Source: Massilia sp. YIM B02769 (GTDB lineage: Bacteria > Pseudomonadota > Gammaproteobacteria > Burkholderiales > Burkholderiaceae_D). From it: a stretch of DNA of 64,000 bases. The notes under the pieces were generated by a model. The model was given only the letters and a program-made list of their open reading frames with translations, was not told the DNA's origin and did not search any database. The position numbers and the translations under genes were made by a program. The stretch spans positions 87,481-151,480 of the forward strand of contig NZ_JASNRC010000007.1 in assembly GCF_030411995.1 (NCBI RefSeq). Direction: 5' to 3'. Shown in pieces: positions 36,801-47,588 of the stretch; position 1 is the stretch's first letter, and each line of letters begins with the position of its first letter.

Positions 36801-37775
36801 ATGAAAGAACCGCGCTTCACGAAGTGGTTTGCAGCCTTGCCCGCACTGAACCGGCCACAGCGGCTGCGCGTCCTCGACGCCTTGCGTCCGGCTGCCGGGC
36901 TGGACCAGGTGCTGGCGCTGATCGCACAATGCAGGGCGGCCGGGCGCCGCTGCCCGCATTGCCAGTGCGAACGCTGGCACCGGCACGGCCACGCCAACGA
37001 TCTGCAGCGCTACCGCTGCTTCTCATGCCGGCGCACCTTCAACGACTTGACCGGCACCCCGCTGGCGCGCCTGCGACTGCGCGGGAAATGGCTAGACTAT
37101 CTCGATGCGCTGCTTGTGTCGCGCCCGGTGCGCGCGGCGGCGGACACTGTCAAGGTGCACCGTAACACGGCTTTCCGCTGGCGCCATCGCTTCCTGGATC
37201 GGGTGAAGGAAGACCGCCCGGGTTGCCTGAACGGTATCGCCGAGGCCGACGAAATGTTCATCCTGGAATCGCAGAAAGGTTCGCGCAAGCTCGACCGGCC
37301 GGCGCGCAAGCGCGGCGGCGTCGCCAGCAGGCGCGGCATCTCACGCGACCTCGACTGCATCCTCGTGGCGCGCGACCGCAACAAGCAGACCATCGATGCC
37401 GTCACCGGCCGCGGCCCCGTCAGCAAAGTCCAGCTGGAGCGCCATCTGCTGCCGTTTTTGGACCGAGACGTGCTGCTCGTGACAGACGCGAACGCGGCCT
37501 ACCGGGCTTTCGCCCGCGCCCACGGCTTGGCGCACCAGGCCGTGAATGTCAGCGCCGGCGAGCGTGTCCGCCCGAGCCGCAACGGCGCCATTCATGTGCA
37601 GAACGTAAACGCCTATCACCAGCGTCTTCGCGAGTGGCTGGCGCCCTTCCATGGTGTCGCGTCACGCTGGCTGCCGAACTACCTGGGCTGGCGCCGGATG
37701 CTCGATGGCGGAAAGGTGACGTCTGCCGATCAATTGTTTCGCCTTGCAATCGGGCTCATCCATAGCGAACGGTGA
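36801..37775 (+). CDS. IS1595-family transposase (ISXO2-like DDE domain)
   Basis: 324 aa. An N-terminal zinc-ribbon-like segment (CPHCQ near residue 53, then YRCFSCRRTFNDLTGTPL) and a helix-turn-helix-like region (ADTVKVHRNTAFRWRHRFLD) precede the DDE domain. Catalytic-type motifs are EADEMFILESQKGSRK, LLVTDANAAYRAF and NAYHQRLREWLAPFHGVA. Reading frame and length look intact, so the element may be active. The stop lies inside the right inverted repeat. Confidence 0.92.
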   Translation: MKEPRFTKWFAALPALNRPQRLRVLDALRPAAGLDQVLALIAQCRAAGRRCPHCQCERWHRHGHANDLQRYRCFSCRRTFNDLTGTPLARLRLRGKWLDYLDALLVSRPVRAAADTVKVHRNTAFRWRHRFLDRVKEDRPGCLNGIAEADEMFILESQKGSRKLDRPARKRGGVASRRGISRDLDCILVARDRNKQTIDAVTGRGPVSKVQLERHLLPFLDRDVLLVTDANAAYRAFARAHGLAHQAVNVSAGERVRPSRNGAIHVQNVNAYHQRLREWLAPFHGVASRWLPNYLGWRRMLDGGKVTSADQLFRLAIGLIHSER

Positions 37776-37782
37776 CAGCGCC
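37754..37782. repeat. Right terminal inverted repeat of the IS element
   Basis: Reads GCTCATCCATAGCGAACGG and ends GACAGCGCC, the inverse of the left end at 36714-36742. The following 8 bases (37783-37790) are TAACACTT, the target duplication. Confidence 0.95.
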
Positions 37783-37895
37783 TAACACTTTGCAATCGCG
37801 CCCTGCTGCGCCGCAGCATCGAAACATGTTGACGCGCTGCATCAAGCCGAATCACACTCGTTCGAGCTTGTTAAACAGATCACAGGAGACGTTCG

Positions 37896-39548
37896 ATGAC
37901 GCCGTACCCGAAGAGCCCGCTGATGGGCCAGATGATGGACCAGCCCCTGCTCATCTCGAGCATCATCGAGTTCGCGGCGCGCCACTTCGGCGCCAACGAA
38001 ATCGTATCGCGCCGCGTCGAAGGCGACATCCACCGCTATACCTACCGCGAATGCGAGGGGCGCGCCCGCCGCATGGCGCATGCGCTGCAGGGCCTGGGCG
38101 TGACGATGGGCGACCGCGTCGCCACCCTGGCCTGGAACGGCTACCGCCACATGGAGCTGTACTACGCCGTGTCCGGCTCGGGCGCCGTGCTGCACACGAT
38201 CAACCCGCGCCTGCATCCCGAGCAGATCGCCTACATCGTGAATCACGCCGAAGACCAGTACCTGTTCTTCGACCTGACCTTCCTGCCGCTGATCGAAGCC
38301 GTCGCGCCGCACTGCAAGACGGTGAAGTCCTTCATCCTGATGAGCGACCGCGCCCACATGCCGGCGGAAACGAAGATCCCGAGCCTGCTCTGCTACGAAG
38401 ACATCATCGCGTCGAGCAGCGACGACTACACCTGGCCGCTGTTCGACGAGAACTCGGCGGCTTCGCTGTGCTACACCTCGGGCACGACCGGCAACCCGAA
38501 GGGCGCCCTGTACTCGCACCGCTCGACCCTGCTGCACGCTTATGCATCGAGCATGCCGGGCGCGCTGAACGTGTCCTGCCTCGACACCGTGGTGCCGGTG
38601 GTGCCGATGTTCCACGTGAATGCCTGGGGCCTGCCATACTCGGTGCCGCTGTCCGGCGCCAAGATGGTGTTCCCGGGCGCGGCGCTCGACGGCAAGTCGC
38701 TGTACGAACTGTTCGAGGCGGAGAAAGTGACGTTCTCGGCCGGCGTGCCGACCGTCTGGCTCGGCCTGATCAACCACGCGCTGCAGAACAATTTGCAGTT
38801 CTCGACTTTCCGCCGTACCGTGATCGGCGGTTCGGCCTGCCCGCCGGCGATGATGGACACCCTGATCGACAAGCTCGACGTGCACGTGATCCACGGCTGG
38901 GGCATGACGGAGATGTCGCCGCTGGGCACCACCGGCGGCCTGCAGGCCAAGCACCGCGAACTGCCGAAGGAAGCGCAGCGCAAGATCCTGCAGAAGCAGG
39001 GTCACGCCATCTTCGGCGTCGACATGAAGATCGTCGACGACGATGGCGAGGAATTGCCATGGGATGGCGAGACCTATGGCCACCTGTATGTGAAGGGGCC
39101 GTGGATCGTGTCGGGCTACTTCCGCAACGAAGGGGGAGACGTGCTGAAGGATGGCTGGTTCCCGACCGGCGACGTGGCCACCATCGACGGCGACGGCTAC
39201 ATGCAGATCACCGACCGCAGCAAGGATGTCATCAAATCCGGCGGCGAGTGGATCGGCAGCATCGACCTGGAAAACATCGCCATGGCGCACCCGGCCGTGA
39301 TGCAGGCGGCCTGCATCGGCGTGGCCCACCCGAAATGGGACGAACGGCCGATGCTGGTGGTGGTCAAGCGCCCCGGGCAGGAGGTGTCGCGCGAGGAGTT
39401 GCTGGCCTTCTTCGAGGGCAAAATCGCGAAGTGGTGGCTGCCGGACGACGTGGTGTTCACCGAGGCGCTGCCGATGGGCGCGACCGGCAAGATCCAGAAG
39501 AACCGCCTGCGCGACCAGTACCGGGAGCACAAGCTGCCGACGGCGTGA
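37896..39548 (+). CDS. Fatty acyl-CoA synthetase (medium/long-chain AMP-forming ligase)
   Basis: 550 aa ANL-superfamily ligase. The AMP-binding P-loop is [16 protein letters not shown] at residues about 192-207, followed by [11 protein letters not shown], the hinge region [14 protein letters not shown], and the catalytic lysine in [11 protein letters not shown]. It resembles AlkK/DmdB-type ligases (medium-chain acyl or 3-methylthiopropionate). An AGGAGACG ribosome binding site precedes the ATG. The IS element now lies 106 bases upstream, so its native promoter may be affected. Substrate cannot be told from sequence. Confidence 0.9.
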   Translation: MTPYPKSPLMGQMMDQPLLISSIIEFAARHFGANEIVSRRVEGDIHRYTYRECEGRARRMAHALQGLGVTMGDRVATLAWNGYRHMELYYAVSGSGAVLHTINPRLHPEQIAYIVNHAEDQYLFFDLTFLPLIEAVAPHCKTVKSFILMSDRAHMPAETKIPSLLCYEDIIASSSDDYTWPLFDENSAASLCYTSGTTGNPKGALYSHRSTLLHAYASSMPGALNVSCLDTVVPVVPMFHVNAWGLPYSVPLSGAKMVFPGAALDGKSLYELFEAEKVTFSAGVPTVWLGLINHALQNNLQFSTFRRTVIGGSACPPAMMDTLIDKLDVHVIHGWGMTEMSPLGTTGGLQAKHRELPKEAQRKILQKQGHAIFGVDMKIVDDDGEELPWDGETYGHLYVKGPWIVSGYFRNEGGDVLKDGWFPTGDVATIDGDGYMQITDRSKDVIKSGGEWIGSIDLENIAMAHPAVMQAACIGVAHPKWDERPMLVVVKRPGQEVSREELLAFFEGKIAKWWLPDDVVFTEALPMGATGKIQKNRLRDQYREHKLPTA

Positions 39549-39557
39549 GCCCGTGGC

Positions 39558-39580
39558 GCCGCCCGCAGCGTGCGGGCGGC
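39558..39580. terminator. GC-rich hairpin between convergent genes
   Basis: GCCGCCCGCA (39558-39567) and TGCGGGCGGC (39571-39580) form a perfect 10-bp stem with a 3-base loop. It lies just after the acyl-CoA ligase stop and beside the stop of the small minus-strand gene. No T-run follows, so it is only terminator-like. Confidence 0.45.
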
Positions 39581-39581
39581 A

Positions 39582-39791
39582 TCAATCCAGCGCCGGGGGC
39601 AGGCCTTCCGGCAACTCTTTCTTGAGCACTTGCTCGATGACGCTGCCCTCGACGTCGCGCGCCTTCAGGAATTCGACGGCGCTCGGCGTGCCGGCGTCGA
39701 GCTGGATGGCGCGCGCCGCTGCGGCGGTTTGCGCGTCGACCGTCAGTTGTTCGATCGGTTTTTCGTTCTCTGTTCCCACAATCGGCCTCAT
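39582..39791 (-). CDS. Small hypothetical protein (69 aa)
   Basis: Begins MRPIVGTENEKPIEQL and ends LPEGLPPALD. It is soluble, acidic, with one helix-prone stretch (FLKARDVEGSVIEQVLKKEL). I recognise no domain. It is convergent with the acyl-CoA ligase and has no clear ribosome binding site, so confidence is moderate. Confidence 0.5.
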   Translation of the reverse strand: MRPIVGTENEKPIEQLTVDAQTAAAARAIQLDAGTPSAVEFLKARDVEGSVIEQVLKKELPEGLPPALD

Positions 39792-39932
39792 ACAGGTTGG
39801 ATAGCGCCAGTGTGACCGCCCATTATGACCACCGCATTACCGCGTCACCGATAGTTGCTGCCACCCGGTGACCGTCCGTGCGCCTCATCCGTGCCGCCTG
39901 TGCTGTAGTAGAAGCAAAGGAGGACACCCCGC

Positions 39933-41441
39933 ATGGAAACCGAACTCAAACTGAAAGTCCCGGCGGACGAGCTGGAACGCCTGCGCCGCCACCCGATGCT
40001 GCTCGAGCGCGCGCTCGGCGAACCCGTCGAGCATCACCTGGTCGACACCTATTACGACACGCCCGAACGGGCCTTGTGGAAGGCTGGCCTGACCCTGCGC
40101 GTGCGCGCCGACGGCGGACGCTGGATCCAGACCGTGAAGACGGCCGGCGATGCCTCGGGCAGCCTGCACCGGCGCGGCGAGTGGGAATGCGCACTCCCCG
40201 ACGCCCAGCCGCGCCCCGACCTGGTCGCGCGCCAGGTCAAGCCGGCGGCGATGGCCGAATTGCTGCGCAGCGCCGCCATCGCCGCCGACCTGGCGCCGCT
40301 GTTCCAGAACACGACCCACCGCACCACCTGGCGCATCGCGCTGGAGGGCGGCCAGGAGCTCGAATGCGCACTGGACGCCGGCAGCATTGCCGCCGGCGCC
40401 CGGCAGGCGTCGATCGCCGAACTCGCGCTCGAACTGAAGGAGGGCGATCCGGCCCAGCTGTTCCGGCTGGCGCTGGACCTGCACCACGAGGTGCCGCTGC
40501 AGCTGGCGGGCGACAGCAAGGCCGCGCGCGGCTATGCGCTGCTCGACGCCGCCCCGCTGCGCGCCCACAAGGCGGCGCCGGTGCGCCTGCGCGCCAGGAT
40601 GACGCTGGAACAGGCCTTTGTCGCCATCGGCGCGAATTGCCTGGCGCAGCTGGAATCGAATGTGCCGGGCGTGCTGAAGCGCGACGTCGAAAGCCTGCAC
40701 CAGATGCGCGTCGGCCTGCGCCGCCTGCGCGCTTTGGTCGACATGTTCGACGAGCTGGTGCAGCCGCCGGCCGCCGTGCGCGAAGGGCTGGACTGGCTGG
40801 CCGGCGAACTCGGCGCCGCGCGCGACTGGGATGTGCTGGCCGGCTCCACGCTGGAGCGCATCGCCGGGCTGGACCCGGCGGCCCTGCGCCAGGCGGCGCA
40901 GGCCAAGGCCGAGGCGCATCACCGCCAGCTGGCCCAGACCCTGCGCGCCCCGCATTTCACCGGGGTGCTGCTGCAGGTCGGTGGCTGGCTGCACGGGCGC
41001 GCATGGCGTGCAGGCGACGCCTTGGCGAAGGATACGCCGCTGGCGGCGCCGGCCGGGCGCGGCATGCGGCCGCTGCTGCGCAAGGCGGAAAAGCGGCTCG
41101 ACAAGCGCATCGACGGACTGGACACAGCGGACGCGCACGCGCGCCACCGCACCCGTATCGCGGCCAAGAAGGCGCGCTATGCGGCCGAGTTCTTCCAGGA
41201 CCTGCTGCCGGCCAAGCGCGTGAAGCCGTATGTCGGGCGTTTGTCGAAGCTGCAGGACAGGCTGGGCATGCTCAACGATTACTCGGTGGCCGACCGCTTG
41301 CTGGATGCGCTAAAGGGCAGCAATGCGCAGGTGGCGCGCCAGGCGGCGTATGCGCGTGGCTACCTGGCAGCGAGCACCGCGGCGCGCAGCGACCGGCTGG
41401 GCAAGGCGCTGGCCTCGGTGGCGGGACGCCGGGTCACCTGA
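39933..41441 (+). CDS. CYTH-CHAD domain protein (inorganic triphosphatase-like)
   Basis: 502 aa. The CYTH domain (about residues 1-205) begins with the diagnostic METELKLKV and continues with the charged tunnel residues (TYYDTPERALWKAGLTLRVR, QTVKTAGD, GEWECALP). From about residue 220 comes a CHAD domain rich in conserved His and Arg (VESLHQMRVGLRRLRAL, HRTRIAAKKARYAAEFF). CYTH enzymes of this type hydrolyse inorganic triphosphate; CHAD domains bind polyphosphate. AAGGAGGA precedes the ATG. Confidence 0.93.
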   Translation: METELKLKVPADELERLRRHPMLLERALGEPVEHHLVDTYYDTPERALWKAGLTLRVRADGGRWIQTVKTAGDASGSLHRRGEWECALPDAQPRPDLVARQVKPAAMAELLRSAAIAADLAPLFQNTTHRTTWRIALEGGQELECALDAGSIAAGARQASIAELALELKEGDPAQLFRLALDLHHEVPLQLAGDSKAARGYALLDAAPLRAHKAAPVRLRARMTLEQAFVAIGANCLAQLESNVPGVLKRDVESLHQMRVGLRRLRALVDMFDELVQPPAAVREGLDWLAGELGAARDWDVLAGSTLERIAGLDPAALRQAAQAKAEAHHRQLAQTLRAPHFTGVLLQVGGWLHGRAWRAGDALAKDTPLAAPAGRGMRPLLRKAEKRLDKRIDGLDTADAHARHRTRIAAKKARYAAEFFQDLLPAKRVKPYVGRLSKLQDRLGMLNDYSVADRLLDALKGSNAQVARQAAYARGYLAASTAARSDRLGKALASVAGRRVT

Positions 41442-41466
41442 CAGCGGCAAAACTCATTGCCACAGC

Positions 41467-42189
41467 TCAGCGCCACAGTGCGACCGTGTGGATCGTCGTG
41501 GGCTGCGAAGAGAACGCCATGATCTCCAGCAGCAGTTCGCGCACACCATCCCAGACGATCTGCACGCCCAGGCAGAGCAGGATGAACGCGGTCAGCCGCA
41601 GGAACACCGCGGTTCCCGCTTCGCCGATCAGGCGCAGGAAATGCTCGCCGTAGCGGAACGCCAGGTAAAGCAGCACCCCGATCAGGGCCAGCGCCAGCAG
41701 CGCCGCTCCCATGCGCGCCGCCGACATCACGAGCTCGACGTCATGCAGGGTGACGCCCACCGTAATGGCGACCGAGATCGACGCCGGCCCACAGCTGATC
41801 GGGAACGTCAGCGGATAGAAGGCCTGGCGGTGCGCGTGGTCGAGCGTGTAGGCCTCGGCCAGGGCTGCGCGGCTGTCTTGCGTTTGCGGTGTGGCGCCGA
41901 GCAGCCGCCATGCCACCGAAGCCAGTATCAGGCCGCCGCCGATGCGCACGATCGGCAGCGAGATCCCGAAGAAGTCGAGCACGTACGAACCGATGAGCAT
42001 CGATCCCGTCATCAGCCAGAACATGTTGCGCGCAATGCGGCTGGCGAGGAGGATGCGTGTGGCGGGCGACGCGCCCTCGGTCATGCTCAGGAAAATCGGC
42101 GCGGTGGCGGCGGGATTAAGGATGGGCAGCATCGTCACGAGGACGAACAGGAAGCTCCTCGCAGCGGCGAGCATGAGGTCGACAGTCAT
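41467..42189 (-). CDS. MarC/YchE-family integral membrane protein
   Basis: 240 aa with six predicted membrane helices. It starts with a short hydrophobic segment and LPILNPAATAPIFL, the family signature (NP..A..PIF), and contains LTFPISCGPASISVAI with the second conserved signature around PISCGP. The family is listed as putative NAAT-type transporters of unknown substrate. It is convergent with the CYTH-CHAD gene. Confidence 0.9.
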   Translation of the reverse strand: MTVDLMLAAARSFLFVLVTMLPILNPAATAPIFLSMTEGASPATRILLASRIARNMFWLMTGSMLIGSYVLDFFGISLPIVRIGGGLILASVAWRLLGATPQTQDSRAALAEAYTLDHAHRQAFYPLTFPISCGPASISVAITVGVTLHDVELVMSAARMGAALLALALIGVLLYLAFRYGEHFLRLIGEAGTAVFLRLTAFILLCLGVQIVWDGVRELLLEIMAFSSQPTTIHTVALWR

Positions 42190-42418
42190 GGGATACGGAT
42201 GACGTCTGCCAGGCGCGGGGCGCCGTCATGCAGGCAAACGGCGCCTCCCGGCAGACCGGATGGGAAAGACCTTAATCTACAGGAAGTGGCGCCAGGGCGA
42301 ACACACTGCTGCGTGAGATGGCATCCGTGCGCGCCGGGAAGGAGCGATTCGTCTTGCTTCCATGTCCGCGTCCGGCTAGATAAAGACCTGCCCGGCGCTG
42401 CTCCGATCCTGGGTCAGG

Positions 42419-42634
42419 TCATCGACAGGGACGAGGAAGCCGGCGGCGTTCTTGTTGACGAAAATGATGTGGAGAGGCCAGCACCCTGAGCGCGACGGAC
42501 CTCGGCACGCCGCCTTCTTCCAGGAACTGCAGGGCTGGGTGCAGCCCTTGCTCCGAGCATAACCTGATCCCCGCATCGACATGGCGCGCGGTTTCCGTAT
42601 CAGTGCGAATATCGTTTTTGCTTTGCGCTGCCAT
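42419..42634 (-). CDS. Small conserved hypothetical protein (71 aa)
   Basis: Begins MAAQSKNDIRTDTETARHVD, with a strong ribosome binding site (GGGAGGGGA) 5-13 bases upstream of the ATG at 42634. The middle (CSEQGLHPALQFLEEGGVPR, then SVALRVLASPHHFR) looks like a compact helical protein of the kind seen in this bacterial family. Function unknown. The 42190-42418 gap after it holds nothing I can assign. Confidence 0.72.
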   Translation of the reverse strand: MAAQSKNDIRTDTETARHVDAGIRLCSEQGLHPALQFLEEGGVPRSVALRVLASPHHFRQQERRRLPRPCR

Positions 42635-42774
42635 GCTTCCCCTCCCGTTGCATAGAACTTACCAGATGCAACACGTAACTTAAAGTGATTTATCAAGTAT
42701 GTTGCGTAAATACTTGAACACAATAAAGTACTTAAATAATGGAACTTGCATGGCAGGTGAGGGAACCGACTCTG

Positions 42775-43539
42775 TCAGCTGGACCGCCCCGACGGCAGCA
42801 CATGCCGGAACGTCGGCTCGATGTTCATCGCATGCAGGTGGCGCACGATGTCTTCCAGGCGCGCGTCCCTCAGCAGCAGGCCATCCGGCGTGGCGCCGGT
42901 TGACGCAGGGTGGGCTGGCGCCAGGTTGTTGTTCGTTGCCGCCGCACCGGCCCCGCGCGCCTGCAGGCGCTCCAGCGCCGCGCCGAAACGCGCCGCATCG
43001 ATGCTCTCCAGGCCTTCCAGGAAGGCAGCCTGGGCCGCTTGCGGCGGTGCGATCTCCAGCCCCGGCTCGCCGACGAAGGAAGCGCCCATGCCCGGGTTGA
43101 TGAAGGCGGTCCAGCGCCCGGTGTCGCGGTTCAGGCAGGGCGGCAGCTCGACCGGTGCGCCCAGGCCCGGCTCGACCTCCGGGAAGTAAGCCTGGCGCAG
43201 CAGTTCGACGAACTGGCCCGCTTCGATCGAGGGCAGCGGCGTGGCCAGCGACAGCCACAGGCAGAAGCCTTCCTGGCTGGCGATGCTCACGGCCGGCGCC
43301 GGCAGGTCGAGCTCTTCCTGCAGGGCATTCGCCACCTCGCACAGCAGGGCCCAGTGGCGGCTTTCCTCGGCTTTTGGGATCTTGTGGAAGGGGATCACGA
43401 TGGTGCGGGTCAGGCCCTCGACGGTGGTGATGTCGGGCGGCAGGGTCTGCTGGCCGAGGATGTGGGATTGCAGCGCCTCTTCGGTGACGACGCCTTGCGG
43501 CAGGTAGAGCCGCATCAGTTCCTGGATAAGCTTGAGCAT
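42775..43539 (-). CDS. Conserved hypothetical protein (254 aa), function unknown
   Basis: Starts MLKLIQELMRLYLPQGVV with AAGGAATCC upstream. It has a globular N-terminal domain with WALLCEVANALQEELDLPAP and EGFCLWLSLATPLP, then TGRWTAFINPGMGASF, and a more disordered Ala/Gly-rich tail after about residue 195. No signal peptide or membrane segment. I do not recognise a family. It is 9 bases downstream of arfB, so the two are probably cotranscribed. Confidence 0.78.
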   Translation of the reverse strand: MLKLIQELMRLYLPQGVVTEEALQSHILGQQTLPPDITTVEGLTRTIVIPFHKIPKAEESRHWALLCEVANALQEELDLPAPAVSIASQEGFCLWLSLATPLPSIEAGQFVELLRQAYFPEVEPGLGAPVELPPCLNRDTGRWTAFINPGMGASFVGEPGLEIAPPQAAQAAFLEGLESIDAARFGAALERLQARGAGAAATNNNLAPAHPASTGATPDGLLLRDARLEDIVRHLHAMNIEPTFRHVLPSGRSS

Positions 43540-43548
43540 GGATTCCTT

Positions 43549-43947
43549 TCAGTCTGTAACTTTGCGGCGCAGCGCCTTGACCTGGCTGCTGCGCGTCTTG
43601 CCGTCGAGGCGGCGCAGCTGCGCGCCGCGCGTCGGCCGGGTGGCGCGGCGCACGAGCGGCACCTCGGCGGCGGCGTCGACCAGTTCCTGCAGGCGGCGCA
43701 GCGCATCTTCCTTGTTCTGCTCGAGGCTGCGCGATTGCTGGGCTTTCAGCACCAGCACGCCGTCCTGCGAGATGCGGCTGTCGCGCAGCGCCAGCAGGCG
43801 CTCCTTGACGGCCGCGGGCAGGGAGGACGCCGGGATGTCGTAGCGCGCATGCACGGCGCACGACACCTTGTTGACGTTCTGCCCGCCCGGCCCCTGGGCG
43901 CGGATGGCGCTGAATGCGACCTCGCCGGGATCGATCAGGGGTTTCAT
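43549..43947 (-). CDS. arfB: Alternative ribosome-rescue factor ArfB (YaeJ)
   Basis: 132 aa class I release-factor-like peptidyl-tRNA hydrolase that frees ribosomes stalled on truncated mRNA. The catalytic GGQ is in RAQGPGGQNVNKVS (Gly21-Gly22-Gln23). It lacks the codon-recognition domain of RF1/RF2, and the basic C-terminal tail (RLDGKTRSSQVKALRRK) fits the family, where it enters the mRNA channel. It is transcribed together with the 254-aa unknown gene and divergent from the fadB-type gene. Confidence 0.94.
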   Translation of the reverse strand: MKPLIDPGEVAFSAIRAQGPGGQNVNKVSCAVHARYDIPASSLPAAVKERLLALRDSRISQDGVLVLKAQQSRSLEQNKEDALRRLQELVDAAAEVPLVRRATRPTRGAQLRRLDGKTRSSQVKALRRKVTD

Positions 43948-44043
43948 GTGGGGTGGTGGTTCGAGACAGTCATGGCCGCATGATAACGGCTGGCCGGGTC
44001 CGGGCGCCACTATCCAGGGTGAATAGGCTGTCGAAGAAATAAG

Positions 44044-44069
44044 ACGACCGTACTTTTTTGCGCTATAGT
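44044..44069 (+). promoter_or_regulatory. Candidate operator/promoter of the fadB-type gene
   Basis: ACGACCGTACTT at 44044-44055 is followed 8 bases later by TATAGT (44064-44069), a possible -10 box. The same 12 bases lie at the same distance from a -10-like box before the thiolase operon (50830-50855). Likely a shared operator overlapping the promoter. Confidence 0.55.
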
Positions 44070-44130
44070 TGCCGGAGCAGTTCAAGCGCAGTGCGACCAA
44101 CAAAGTGTGACTACTAAAAAAGGAAGAGAC

Positions 44131-46218
<2,088 letters not shown>

Positions 46219-46247
46219 GCTGTAGTCGATCGACCCGTGATGTGAAG

Positions 46248-46278
46248 AACGCCGCTGGTACCAGCGGCGTTTTTTTTG
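46248..46278 (+). terminator. Rho-independent terminator after the fadB-type gene
   Basis: AACGCCGCTGG (46248-46258) and CCAGCGGCGTT (46261-46271) form an 11-bp stem with a TA loop, followed by TTTTTT. Confidence 0.94.
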
Positions 46279-46287
46279 GTTGTTCGG

Positions 46288-46313
46288 ATAAATAAACAAA
46301 TCCGTTTACTTAT
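46288..46313 (+). promoter_or_regulatory. AT-rich palindrome, candidate operator of the MFS-regulator operon
   Basis: ATAAATAAAC (46288-46297) and GTTTACTTAT (46304-46313) are an inverted repeat with 9 of 10 matches and a 6-base centre. It lies 49 bases before the MFS gene and stands out as AT-rich in a GC-rich genome. It is a plausible site for the regulator encoded at the end of the operon. Confidence 0.5.
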
Positions 46314-46361
46314 TGCTGACTCAGGCATACGATGCTGGTATTGCAACGTTGATTCTGTCCG

Positions 46362-47588
46362 ATGAAAACCGTGCTCCTGATCGCCAGCGCTTGCCTGCTG
46401 GGTTTGCTGTCCACCACCGGCGCCTCGCTGCCGTATCCGATCCTGCCGCCGCTGTTCGCCGCGGATTCGGGGAATGCGCTGACGAACTTCCTCGGCCTGC
46501 CGCCGAAACTCCTGTTCGGCATCGCGCTGATGATCAATCCGGTCGGGCTGCTGCTCGGCAGCGCCATGCTGGGGCCGGTGTCGGACCGCTTCGGGCGGCG
46601 CCGGGTGCTGTTGATCACGGCGGTCGGCGCGGCTGTCGGCCATGCGCTCACCGCCGCAGCCCTGGTGGCCCAATCCTATCCCCTGTTCCTGCTGGCGCGC
46701 TTCGTCACCGGCCTGCTGGAAGGGAATGGATCGATCATGCGCGCCATGCTGGCCGAGCGCCTGACCGGCGGCTTGCGCAATCATGCGCTGTCGTGGCTGA
46801 ACGGGGCTTTCCACCTGGGCTGGCTGGTGGGGCCGCTGCTGGCGGGCTTCACGGTGGCTGCCGGGATCACGCTGCCGTTTTATATCGCGGCCGGCGCGCT
46901 GCTGCTGGGTGCGGGCCTGGCGGCGCTGGCGCTGGACCGCGAGCGTATCGAGGCGCAGCCGGGCAGCTGGTGGGCCGTGGCGCGCGAACGCCATGCACTG
47001 ACCCTGCTGCGCCACAGGCCGCTGCGCACGCTGTTCACCGTCCACTTCGCCTATGCCTGCGGCGTGGCGGCCTTCTATGAATTCTTTCCCTTGTGGCTGG
47101 TGGACATCGGCGGCTACGACACGCGCCGCATCGCACTGGTGAACATGGGCATGTGCGCCTTGATGACGTTTGCCGCCTTGTTCGCCGGCCGCGCCAGCCC
47201 TATGGAGCCGCGCCGCCGGGCCAGCGTCCAGGCCGCGTGTGCGGCGACGGCGATCCTGGCGGTGGGCTTCGGCAGCTTGTGGATCGGGCTGGCGGCGATC
47301 GTCCTGTTCGGGCTGCCGCACGCCTATTACAACGCCACGCTGCAGGGCTGGTCGGCCGACCGGTTTGCCGGGCATGGCCAGGGCGCCGTGATGGGCCTGC
47401 TGTCCACGACCTTCTGCCTGGCGAACATCGTGATGGCGCTGGTTGGCGGCGTGCTGACCCTGTTTGACACGCGCCTGGTGCTGGTTGTCGGCGGCCTGCT
47501 GGCGGCCTGGGCGGCGCTGGCGCTGCATCGATGGAGCAGGCAGGCCGGGAGCGACCCTGCGCTCGCATTGCATGTGGGGGCGAAATGA
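46362..47588 (+). CDS. Major facilitator superfamily transporter
   Basis: 408 aa with about 12 membrane helices. The loop 2-3 motif is GPVSDRFGRRRVLL and there is a membrane-embedded LARFVTGLLEGNGS. It is of drug/sugar exporter type, substrate unknown. Its stop overlaps the start of the following regulator (ATGA), which ties the two together. A good ribosome binding site is not evident. Confidence 0.88.
   Translation: MKTVLLIASACLLGLLSTTGASLPYPILPPLFAADSGNALTNFLGLPPKLLFGIALMINPVGLLLGSAMLGPVSDRFGRRRVLLITAVGAAVGHALTAAALVAQSYPLFLLARFVTGLLEGNGSIMRAMLAERLTGGLRNHALSWLNGAFHLGWLVGPLLAGFTVAAGITLPFYIAAGALLLGAGLAALALDRERIEAQPGSWWAVARERHALTLLRHRPLRTLFTVHFAYACGVAAFYEFFPLWLVDIGGYDTRRIALVNMGMCALMTFAALFAGRASPMEPRRRASVQAACAATAILAVGFGSLWIGLAAIVLFGLPHAYYNATLQGWSADRFAGHGQGAVMGLLSTTFCLANIVMALVGGVLTLFDTRLVLVVGGLLAAWAALALHRWSRQAGSDPALALHVGAK

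Larger units (their letters stand above)
36714..37782 (+). mobile_element. Complete IS1595-family insertion sequence, 1069 bp
   Basis: The element is bounded by 29-bp imperfect inverted repeats (27/29) and flanked by a perfect 8-bp direct repeat TAACACTT at 36706-36713 and 37783-37790. An 8-bp target duplication is normal for this family. It carries one intact transposase gene and no passenger genes. It sits between divergent selO and an acyl-CoA ligase, about 110 bases from each start, so it splits their shared promoter region. The intact ends and exact duplication indicate a recent insertion. Confidence 0.93.

Noticed and set aside
36737..37165. 142-codon frame at the start of the IS element
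   Set aside because: Overlaps the transposase in another frame; no frameshift signal is needed because the transposase is a single intact frame.
42680..43861. 393-codon minus-strand frame covering the 254-residue protein and part of arfB
   Set aside because: It is Pro/Arg/Gly-rich and out of frame with two genes that have good starts and recognisable sequence.
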